NCBI GenBank assembly: GCA_900551185.1
Contig: URVF01000114.1
Coordinates: 1 to 5,467, forward strand
From: an uncultured Collinsella sp.
Lineage (GTDB): Bacteria > Actinomycetota > Coriobacteriia > Coriobacteriales > Coriobacteriaceae
DNA length: 5,467 nucleotides
Direction: 5' to 3'
Translations under genes and position numbers: made by a program
In this document: positions 1 to 4,871 of the stretch, piece by piece
Layout of the letters: each line of letters opens with the position of its first letter
Position numbering within the stretch: the first letter of the stretch is position 1
Notes under the pieces: model-generated
Told to the model about the DNA's origin: nothing
Databases searched by the model: none
Seen by the model: only the letters and a program-made list of their open reading frames with translations

Positions 1-77
1 TCGTTGACCTGCTCCTGCGCCACGGCTACCGCGTTATCCCGGCTAGCGAGTTCGACTCGAGCATGTTACGGCAATAA
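1..77 (+). CDS. 3' end of an unidentified protein (partial)
   Basis: The frame beginning at base 3 stays open to a TAA at 75-77 and reads about 24 residues, including RHGYRVIPASEF and ending SSMLRQ. Third codon positions are mostly G or C, as in the other genes here, whereas the frame starting at base 2 stops at once. That supports this being the true tail of a gene that starts left of the window. The fragment is too short to recognise a family, so no function is given. It converges with the dehydrogenase gene, and its stop codon sits at the foot of the hairpin at 78-117, which probably also ends this transcript. Confidence 0.6.
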   Translation, partial: VDLLLRHGYRVIPASEFDSSMLRQ

Positions 78-117
78 AAAACCGCCACAAAGGTATTTTC
101 CCCTTTGTGGCGGTTTT
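74..117 (-). terminator. Intrinsic terminator of the dehydrogenase gene, probably bidirectional
   Basis: A perfect 13-bp stem pairs 81-93 (ACCGCCACAAAGG) with 102-114 around an 8-base loop. Flanking A and T bases (78-80 with 115-117) extend it to 16 bp. Read on the minus strand, the stem is followed by a run of six T's and lies directly after the dehydrogenase stop codon at 124-126. In the plus direction only about four T's follow (114-117), so termination of the gene at the left edge is likely but weaker. Confidence 0.9.
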
Positions 118-123
118 GGTCGG

Positions 124-1212
124 TTAGGCCAGGATAGAATGGCCGTAGGCGTTGGCGGCCTTGATGGCGGCGGCAAACTTTTTGTCGGTGAAGGGCTTGG
201 GGTTTCCCTGCTTCCACTCGTTGGTGGCGTGCGCGTACTCGCATAGGGCCGGGATATCGGACTCGGAAAGCCCGACCTGCTCAAGCGTCACGGGCAGGCC
301 CATCTGCTTGTTAAAGGCGGCGTAGCACTCAAGGTTCTCGGTATCGCCCGTATAGGCAAACAGCACGAGCACGCCCAGGCTTACGACCTCGCCGTGCAGA
401 TAGGTTCCCTCGCGCGGAATGCTGCACGTCGCATTGTAGAACGCGTGTGCCACGCTCGAGTTGTAGTAGTAATCGTTTTGGTTGGTCAGGTTGGAGACGT
501 AGCCCGTGTTGACCACGATGTCGAGCGCGATCTGCTTGACGGCCTCGGTCGACTGATCCTGGCGCACGTCCTCAAGACCCTGCACGCCATAGGTGAACAG
601 CGGCTCGGAGCAGGTGTGGGCGAGCGCCAGGCCAAGACCGGCGGTGTGCTCCAAGTTGCCGGCGCTCGTGGCGTACTCGACTTCGGGCTGCTTGGACAGG
701 GCATCGCCCACGCCGGCCCAGAAGTACTCCGCCGGAGCCTCGGCGATGATCTTGGGATTGATGAAGATGTGCGCCGGTCGGTTGGGGTACGAATAACCCT
801 CGAGCGAGCCGTCGTCGTTGTACACGACGGCAATGGCGGTAGCGGCGGAGCAGTTGGAACAGATCGTCGGGACGGTGAAGACTATCTTCTTGAGCTCGAT
901 GGCTGCGGTCTTCACGGTGTCGAGTGCCTTGCCGCCGCCGCAGGCGATGATCACGTCGGCTTCCTGGCAGGCAGGAGAGTTCACGACTTTGGCGATATTG
1001 GCACGCGTACTGTTGGTGCCATAGACGCGCGTCTCTAGAATTTCGACATCGGTACCTTCAAGCGCCGCCTCGATGCCCGGCAGCGCTGCAGCCAAGGCTC
1101 GCTTGCCGCCAATGATGGCGACCTTCTTTGCGCCGTACTCCGCCAGTGCGGCGGGCAGCTCGGTAAAGCAATCCTCGCCAACGGTGTAGTCGCTCATTCC
1201 AATCGTGCGCAT
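124..1212 (-). CDS. Iron-containing alcohol dehydrogenase family protein (glycerol dehydrogenase / HcxA-like)
   Basis: The 362-residue product is full length for the glycerol dehydrogenase-like branch of the metal-dependent alcohol dehydrogenases, which are cytosolic NAD(P)-dependent oxidoreductases. The dinucleotide-binding half holds IIGGKRA (33-39) and CGGGKALDTVK (91-101), followed by TVPTICSNCSAATAIAVVYND (113-133). The C-terminal helical half supplies the expected metal ligands: D170 in GVGDALSK, H256 in SSVAHAFYN and H273 in YLHGEVVSLG. The spacing matches D173/H256/H274 of bacterial glycerol dehydrogenase. The SNCSAATAI segment and the length resemble E. coli YbdH (HcxA, a hydroxycarboxylate dehydrogenase) more than classical GldA, so the substrate cannot be set from sequence. 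The ATG at 1210-1212 is chosen because AGAAGG lies five bases upstream; the frame could extend to 1272, but without a comparable site. The gene is monocistronic and diverges from ileS. Confidence 0.92.
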   Translation of the reverse strand: MRTIGMSDYTVGEDCFTELPAALAEYGAKKVAIIGGKRALAAALPGIEAALEGTDVEILETRVYGTNSTRANIAKVVNSPACQEADVIIACGGGKALDTVKTAAIELKKIVFTVPTICSNCSAATAIAVVYNDDGSLEGYSYPNRPAHIFINPKIIAEAPAEYFWAGVGDALSKQPEVEYATSAGNLEHTAGLGLALAHTCSEPLFTYGVQGLEDVRQDQSTEAVKQIALDIVVNTGYVSNLTNQNDYYYNSSVAHAFYNATCSIPREGTYLHGEVVSLGVLVLFAYTGDTENLECYAAFNKQMGLPVTLEQVGLSESDIPALCEYAHATNEWKQGNPKPFTDKKFAAAIKAANAYGHSILA

Positions 1213-1217
1213 AGCAA

Positions 1218-1223
1218 CCTTCT
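1218..1223 (-). promoter_or_regulatory. Ribosome binding site of the dehydrogenase
   Basis: On the minus strand AGAAGG (plus-strand CCTTCT) stands five bases before the ATG at 1212. It decides the start in favour of this ATG over the in-frame ATG at 1272. Confidence 0.8.
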
Positions 1224-1333
1224 TTCGTTCGATAAAGTGCTTACAGGTATTTTGCTCCAGGAGAAGGTCCACGGCCGCAAGAAATTTCGAACGTATAAAA
1301 CCAGTGTTGAGGGTTTTTCGCTGGCGCGGAACG

Positions 1334-1342
1334 TGCTAGCAT
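1334..1342 (+). promoter_or_regulatory. Candidate extended -10 promoter of the ileS leader
   Basis: TGCTAGCAT fits an extended -10 element (TGn followed by TAGCAT, four of six matches to TATAAT). It ends only a few bases before the first paired bases of the T-box (1346), where a transcript should start. The -35 element is poor: TTTTTC at 1314-1319 has the right 17-base spacing, while the better-looking TTGAGG at 1307-1312 is too far away. The position is persuasive and the sequence match is modest. Confidence 0.45.
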
Positions 1343-1569
1343 ACTCCGCATAAGCGTTGATGGGGACGAGTAGTCGGCCTTCCGCATGCTACAGAGAGCG
1401 GGAAGCGCTGAGAGCCCGTGCATGCGACCGATGAAAATCACCCCGGAGCTGCGGTCCCAACGGACGCGCCATACAGGCACGTCTTAGTAGACATCGCCGA
1501 GATGGTCGTCGATACAGGCCAGCCGAGTAACGGATGCGAGCGCGCGAATACGCGGGCGAGGGCATCTAA

Positions 1570-1632
1570 GCTGGGTGGTTAAGCGAAGAGCTTTTGCGGG
1601 CGTGCAGCCCGTTTGTGGCGCTTCGTCCCAGC
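1570..1632 (+). promoter_or_regulatory. T-box antiterminator with variant acceptor-binding bulge
   Basis: Helix A1 pairs GCTGGG (1570-1575) with CCCAGC (1627-1632). Helix A2 pairs GCGAAG (1583-1588) with CTTCGT (1621-1626). Between them on the 5' side is a 7-base bulge, TGGTTAA (1576-1582). Its first four bases, TGGT, are complementary to the ACCA end of tRNA-Ile, as expected. The usual following ACC is replaced by TAA. A small extra hairpin (CGGGC 1597-1601 with GCCCG 1607-1611) caps the structure. The 3' strands at 1621-1629 are shared with the terminator, which makes the two folds mutually exclusive. Confidence 0.88.
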
Positions 1633-1654
1633 TTGTAGGGACGGGCGCTTTTTT
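1618..1654 (+). terminator. Regulated intrinsic terminator of the ileS T-box
   Basis: GCGC (1618-1621) and CGTCCC (1624-1629) pair with GGGACG (1638-1643) and GCGC (1645-1648), leaving a small internal mismatch. The loop is 1630-1637 and the stem is followed directly by six T's (1649-1654). It overlaps the antiterminator's 3' strands, so it should form when tRNA-Ile is charged and stop transcription before ileS. This points to transcriptional control, although many actinobacterial ileS T-boxes act on translation. Confidence 0.87.
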
Positions 1655-1697
1655 GGTGCCCAACGGGCGTCCGCGCCCACGACATGAAAGGGGTACC
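1655..1697 (+). promoter_or_regulatory. Possible hairpin hiding the ileS ribosome binding site
   Basis: GGTGCCC (1655-1661) can pair with GGGTACC (1691-1697) in seven pairs, one of them G-U. An inner hairpin GGGCG (1665-1669) with CGCCC (1674-1678) sits inside it. The right strand covers most of the AAAGGGG ribosome binding site and ends exactly at the GTG start codon. Such a helix would lower translation of read-through transcripts. Competing pairings exist: GCGCCC (1673-1678) is also complementary to GGGCGC (1643-1648) in the terminator's 3' arm. The pairing is seen; any regulatory role is inferred. Confidence 0.4.
1687..1693 (+). promoter_or_regulatory. Ribosome binding site of ileS
   Basis: AAAGGGG stands four bases before the GTG at 1698. 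The in-frame ATG at 1722 has no comparable site, so this sequence decides the start. Confidence 0.7.
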
Positions 1698-4499
1698 GTG
1701 GCAAACGAGTACAAGCAGACGATGAATCTGCCCAAAACCGGATTTCCCATGCGTGCCGGTCTTTCCAAGTCCGAGCCCAAGCGACTCAAGGACTGGCAGG
1801 ACAACAAGGTCTACGAGCAGGTTCTGAAGAAGAACGAGGGTCACAAGAAGTTCGTGCTGCACGACGGCCCTCCGTACGCCAACGGCCCGATTCACATCGG
1901 CCACGCCATGAATAAGATCTCCAAGGACATGATCAACCGTTACTGGATGATGCAGGGCTATGAGGTTCCCTATGTCCCCGGTTGGGACTGCCACGGTCAG
2001 CCGATCGAGCACAAGGTCGAGGAGAAGCTCGGCACTGAGAAGTTCAACCAGACCTCCACGGCCAAGATCCGCGAGCTTTGCAACGAGTTCGCTGTCGAGA
2101 ACATCGAGCTCCAGAAGGCCGGCTTCCGTCGCCTGGGCGTGCTTGGCGACTGGGACAACCCGTATCTGACGCTCTATCACCAGCATGACGCCGCCGACAT
2201 CGAGGTCTTCAAGGCCATGTTCGACAAGGGCATGATCTATCGCGGTCATAAGCCCGTCCACTGGTGCAAGCACTGCCACACCGCGCTGGCCGAGGCCGAG
2301 ATCGAGTACTCCGACGAGACGAGCCCGTCCATCTTCGTGCGCTTTGAGATGACCTCCAAGCCCGCCGGCCTCGAGAAATTCGACGGCCCGGTCGACTTTA
2401 TCATCTGGACGACCACGCCGTGGACCATCCCCTCCGACCAGGCCGTTTCCCTCAAGCCCGGCGCTGCCTATGTCGCCGTTGAGCACGAGGGTCGTGCCGA
2501 GGTCATGCTCGAGGACCTGGCCCCCAAGTGCTGCGAGGAGTTTGGCTGGGAGTACACCCCGGTTATGGTCGACGGCAAGCCCTATGTGGTTCCCGCCGAG
2601 ACCTTCCACCACATCCACTACAAGCAGCCGATCTTTGACGGTGTTGAGGGGGTGGCGTTGCTGGCCGATTACGTCGGTGTCGACGACGGTACCGGTATCG
2701 TCCACAACTCGCCCGGCCATGGCGTCGACGACTACTTTGCCTGCCTCAAGGAGGGCATCACCGACATCTGCATGCCGGTCGATGACGACGGTAAGTTCTA
2801 CACCGGCGAGGAGTTTGGCACCGGTGGCCCCTTCAGCGGTATGGATACCGATGAGGCCAACCCGCACATCATCGAGTTCCTGCGCGAGCGCGGCACCCTG
2901 GTCCTCGAGAAGAAGATCACGCACAGCTATCCGCACTGCTGGCGCTGCAAGCACCCGGTGCTCTTCCGTGCTACCGACCAGTGGTTTGTCTCTATGGACA
3001 AGACCGGTTTGCGTGAGCAGGCTGGCAAGGAGGTCCGCGAGAACGTCAAGTGGTATCCGGCTCACGCCGCCAACCGCATCGGCGCCATGGTCGAGCAGCG
3101 TCCCGACTGGTGCATCAGCCGTCAGCGAAACTGGGGCGTGCCTATCCCCAGCTACACGTGCGCCGACTGCGGCGAGAAGGTCATGAACGACGCTACGCTC
3201 GATGCCGTCATCAAGCTCTTCCACGAGAAGGGCTCCGACGCCTGGTTCACCGACGCTCCCGAGAGCTACCTGGGCGAGGCCTGCGTCTGCCCCAAGTGCG
3301 GCGGCCATCACCTCAAGGCCGATAAGGACATCCTCGACGTGTGGTGGGACTCCGGCGTGTCTTGGAAGGCCGTTTGCGAGTACCGCCCCGAGCTGGAGTA
3401 CCCGGCGGATGTGTACCTCGAGGGCTCCGACCAGCACCGCGGTTGGTTCCAAAGCTCGCTGCTCACCTCGGTGGGCGCCAACGGCCACGCTCCGTACAAG
3501 GCGGTCGTCTCGCAGGGCTTCACCCTCGACGGCCAGGGCCGTAAGATGTCCAAGTCGCTCGGCAACGTCATCGACCCCAACAAGGTCTGCGACGAGATGG
3601 GCGCCGACATCATCCGCCTGTGGGTTGCCTCCGTCGACACCAGCTCCGACGTTTCCATCGACCACGAGATCCTTGCTCGTACGTCCGATGCCTACCGTCG
3701 TTTCCGCAACACGCTGCGCTTCTTGCTCTCCGAGCTCGAGGGTCAGTTTGAGCCCGAGACCGACGGCGTCGCCTTTGCCGACTTGCTTCCGCTCGACAAG
3801 CTCATGGTTGCCCGTCTGACCCAGGTCCAGGCCGAGGTCGACGACGCCTACGCCAGCTACGAGTTCCCGCGCGCCTACCGTGCGCTCTACGACTTCGTGG
3901 TTACCGAGCTCTCCAACGTGTACCTCGACGCCCTGAAGGACCGTCTGTACTGCGAGAAGCCCGGCTCGCTCGAGCGCCGCAGCGCTCAGACCGTGCTGGC
4001 CGAGCTCTTCTCGATGCTCATGCGCGACCTTCAGCCGATCCTGTCCTACACGGTCGACGAGGCCATGGCCTATGCGCCCGCCGGCTGCGTCGATCACCAG
4101 AAGTACGCCGCGCTGCTCGATTGGTACAAGTCGCCTATCACGGTTGACGAGGCCAATGAGTTTGAGGGCGTGCTCGAGGCTTCACTCGAGCTCCGTAGCG
4201 CCGTGACCAAGGCCCTTGAGGATGCCCGCTCCGCCGGTACCTTCACCAAGAGCCAGCAGGTCCGCGTCAAGGCGGTCGTTCCCGCCGAGATGTACGCGCT
4301 GCTGACCGGTGATAAGGCCGTCGACCTGGCCGAGTTCTACATCGTTTCCGATGTTGAGCTGACCCAGGGCGAGGAACTCTCCGTTGCCATCGAGGCAGCC
4401 GAGGGCGAGTGCTGCGACCGTTGCTGGAACTACCGCACCACCGTCGGCGAGTACAACGGCCACGCGCATATTTGCAAGCGCTGCGCCGACGCTTTGTAG
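1698..4499 (+). CDS. ileS: Isoleucyl-tRNA synthetase (isoleucine--tRNA ligase)
   Basis: This cytosolic class I synthetase (EC 6.1.1.5) charges tRNA-Ile with isoleucine. The 933-residue product is full length and all signatures are intact. The catalytic Rossmann fold carries HIGH at 66-69 and KMSKS at 616-620, with WCISRQRNWGVP (471-482) and YLEGSDQHRGW (573-583) between them. The CP1 editing domain (about 205-395) has TTTPW (238-242) and GTGIVHNSPGHGVDDY (331-346). H336 and D345 match the E. coli editing residues H333 and D342. Cysteines C488/C491 and C531/C534 look like a zinc knuckle. The anticodon-binding helical region (about 690-870) is followed by a C-terminal zinc site with C906/C909 and C926/C929, typical of the common bacterial type. 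The start is GTG at 1698 with AAAGGGG four bases upstream. Expression is governed by the T-box leader. Confidence 0.98.
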   Translation: MANEYKQTMNLPKTGFPMRAGLSKSEPKRLKDWQDNKVYEQVLKKNEGHKKFVLHDGPPYANGPIHIGHAMNKISKDMINRYWMMQGYEVPYVPGWDCHGQPIEHKVEEKLGTEKFNQTSTAKIRELCNEFAVENIELQKAGFRRLGVLGDWDNPYLTLYHQHDAADIEVFKAMFDKGMIYRGHKPVHWCKHCHTALAEAEIEYSDETSPSIFVRFEMTSKPAGLEKFDGPVDFIIWTTTPWTIPSDQAVSLKPGAAYVAVEHEGRAEVMLEDLAPKCCEEFGWEYTPVMVDGKPYVVPAETFHHIHYKQPIFDGVEGVALLADYVGVDDGTGIVHNSPGHGVDDYFACLKEGITDICMPVDDDGKFYTGEEFGTGGPFSGMDTDEANPHIIEFLRERGTLVLEKKITHSYPHCWRCKHPVLFRATDQWFVSMDKTGLREQAGKEVRENVKWYPAHAANRIGAMVEQRPDWCISRQRNWGVPIPSYTCADCGEKVMNDATLDAVIKLFHEKGSDAWFTDAPESYLGEACVCPKCGGHHLKADKDILDVWWDSGVSWKAVCEYRPELEYPADVYLEGSDQHRGWFQSSLLTSVGANGHAPYKAVVSQGFTLDGQGRKMSKSLGNVIDPNKVCDEMGADIIRLWVASVDTSSDVSIDHEILARTSDAYRRFRNTLRFLLSELEGQFEPETDGVAFADLLPLDKLMVARLTQVQAEVDDAYASYEFPRAYRALYDFVVTELSNVYLDALKDRLYCEKPGSLERRSAQTVLAELFSMLMRDLQPILSYTVDEAMAYAPAGCVDHQKYAALLDWYKSPITVDEANEFEGVLEASLELRSAVTKALEDARSAGTFTKSQQVRVKAVVPAEMYALLTGDKAVDLAEFYIVSDVELTQGEELSVAIEAAEGECCDRCWNYRTTVGEYNGHAHICKRCADAL

Positions 4500-4529
4500 G
4501 TTACGGCGTTCCTAGAACGCCGTAACCTA
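4497..4529 (+). repeat. Perfect 15-bp inverted repeat spanning the ileS stop codon
   Basis: TAGGTTACGGCGTTC (4497-4511) is the exact reverse complement of 4515-4529, with a 3-base loop CTA. The stop codon TAG is the first three bases of the stem. No T tract follows on the plus strand (CCGACG comes next), and none precedes it that would serve the minus strand. It is therefore not a classical intrinsic terminator. It could protect the 3' end of the ileS message, be an intrinsic terminator without a U tail, or be a protein-binding palindrome. Confidence 0.9.
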
Positions 4530-4537
4530 CCGACGCT

Positions 4538-4666
4538 GCAAACGCCCCTAAGCGGCAATCTGACGTTCAATCGTCGGTCGCGTACCAAAGTACGCTTCCC
4601 TCCTCTTTCACGTCACCTTGCTCGCTTAGGGACGTTTTCGCTGTTGGTGACGAAAACGCGGCGTTT
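4538..4666 (+). ncRNA. Candidate structured RNA with a three-way junction
   Basis: No protein frame fits here. Three helices meet without overlap. P1 is AAACGC (4540-4545) with GCGTTT (4661-4666). P2 is CCCTAAGCG (4546-4554) with CGCTTAGGG (4623-4631). P3 is CGTTTTCG (4633-4640) with CGAAAACG (4651-4658). Inside P2 are GACG/CGTC (4562-4565 with 4572-4575) and GCGTAC/GTACGC (4580-4585 with 4590-4595, loop CAAA). Then comes an unpaired pyrimidine tract, 4596-4609, with CCTCCT at 4599-4604. The P3 loop GGTGA (4646-4650) can pair with TCACC (4613-4617), giving a possible pseudoknot. A terminator follows at 4722-4759. It could be a small RNA processed from the ileS 3' end, an independent RNA, or a small repeat element. 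I recognise no known family (not tmRNA, SRP RNA, 6S RNA or T-box). The pairings are seen and the RNA status is inferred. Confidence 0.45.
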
Positions 4667-4689
4667 CCATTGCTGGAGCTAAAGGCTTT

Positions 4690-4716
4690 CTTTCGACTTG
4701 CGTTCTTAGTCGAAAG
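4690..4716 (+). other. Hairpin before the intergenic terminator
   Basis: CTTTCGACT (4690-4698) pairs perfectly with AGTCGAAAG (4708-4716) around a 9-base loop. No T run follows immediately. It lies between the three-way-junction structure and the terminator and may be another domain of the same RNA. Confidence 0.6.
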
Positions 4717-4721
4717 CTATT

Positions 4722-4759
4722 AAGCGACATTCCGTTATTCGGGATGTCGCTTTTGTTTT
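4722..4759 (+). terminator. Intrinsic terminator between ileS and lspA
   Basis: AAGCGACATTCC (4722-4733) pairs with GGGATGTCGCTT (4741-4752) in 12 pairs, one of them G-U, around a 7-base loop. It is followed by TTTTGTTTT (4751-4759). The T tract is only on the plus-strand side. This should end transcripts coming from ileS or from the intervening RNA and separates them from lspA. Confidence 0.88.
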
Positions 4760-4800
4760 GTGCTGGTTATTTCGCTAGCGTTGGAGAATATGCTGCGCGT

Positions 4801-4829
4801 TTGGCGTTTGTCACTATAAGATGATTAAT
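4801..4829 (+). promoter_or_regulatory. Possible lspA promoter
   Basis: After the terminator the sequence becomes AT-rich. TTGGCG (4801-4806) and ATTAAT (4824-4829) are spaced by 17 bases and could be weak -35 and -10 elements. TTGTCA (4808-4813) and TATAAG (4815-4820) are better single matches but do not pair with each other at a workable distance. A promoter is expected here because of the upstream terminator, but its exact place is uncertain. Confidence 0.3.
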
Positions 4830-4845
4830 TGCGTTAAACGTAATT
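4827..4845. repeat. Near-perfect 19-bp palindrome in the lspA leader
   Basis: AATTGCGTT (4827-4835) and AACGTAATT (4837-4845) are inverted around a central A with one mismatch. The AT-rich dyad overlaps the likely promoter region, 27 bases before the lspA start, and could be an operator. No matching regulator is known to me. Confidence 0.4.
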
Positions 4846-4860
4846 TGATTATCTGAGGGT

Positions 4861-4865
4861 AGGGG
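4861..4865 (+). promoter_or_regulatory. Ribosome binding site of lspA
   Basis: AGGGG, preceded by GAGGGT, stands six bases before TTG 4872. The next ATG (4890) has only GGGG two bases away, which is too close, so this site favours the TTG start. Confidence 0.65.
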
Positions 4866-4871
4866 ATTGAT

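Larger units (their letters stand above)
1344..1654 (+). promoter_or_regulatory. T-box riboswitch (tRNA-Ile) controlling ileS
   Basis: All main parts of a T-box leader are visible in order. The Stem I base pairs CCGCA (1346-1350) with TGCGG (1450-1454) and GGGG (1362-1365) with CCCC (1441-1444). The specifier loop has AGTA (1369-1372) on the 5' side and GAAAATCA (1433-1440) on the 3' side, with specifier codon ATC at 1437-1439. Above it, GTCGG (1373-1377) pairs with CCGAT (1428-1432) and GCATGC (1384-1389) with GCATGC (1420-1425). The AGAGAG bulge lies at 1393-1398, and CGGG/CCCG closes a distal loop at 1403-1414. A hairpin at 1463-1483 follows, then a Stem III-like helix closed by GATGC (1533-1537) and GCATC (1562-1566), then the antiterminator and terminator. 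The ATC specifier matches the gene downstream. Uncharged tRNA-Ile (GAU anticodon) would bind and allow read-through into ileS. Confidence 0.94.

Noticed and set aside
394..1038. Open frame of 214 codons on the plus strand opposite the dehydrogenase
   Set aside because: Shadow frame caused by third-position G/C bias. It has no ribosome binding site, and its composition is repetitive and Val/Gly/Arg-rich.
1225..1245. Catabolite-repression (cre-like) site upstream of the dehydrogenase on the minus strand
   Set aside because: TGTAAGCACTTTAT differs from the consensus at three important positions, including the central CG, and cre control is not established for this lineage.
1213..1272. N-terminal extension of the dehydrogenase by 20 residues to ATG 1272
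   Set aside because: There is no convincing ribosome binding site for it. AGAAGG lies five bases before the ATG at 1212, and the family normally begins there.
1575..1697. Upstream extension of the ileS frame to GTG 1575
   Set aside because: This stretch is the T-box antiterminator and terminator. The translated part resembles no synthetase N-terminus, and a proper ribosome binding site precedes GTG 1698.
1690..1701. GGGGTACCGTGG as a second T-box acceptor motif
   Set aside because: It resembles part of GGTGGTACCGCG but lacks the TGG before N and has no antiterminator helices around it. It is the ribosome binding site and start codon of ileS.
1566..4097. Very long open frame (843 codons) on the minus strand opposite ileS
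   Set aside because: It is a by-product of the strong codon bias of ileS. Its translation is a low-complexity Val/Gly/Leu/Asp-rich sequence without any domain, and ileS is certain on the other strand.
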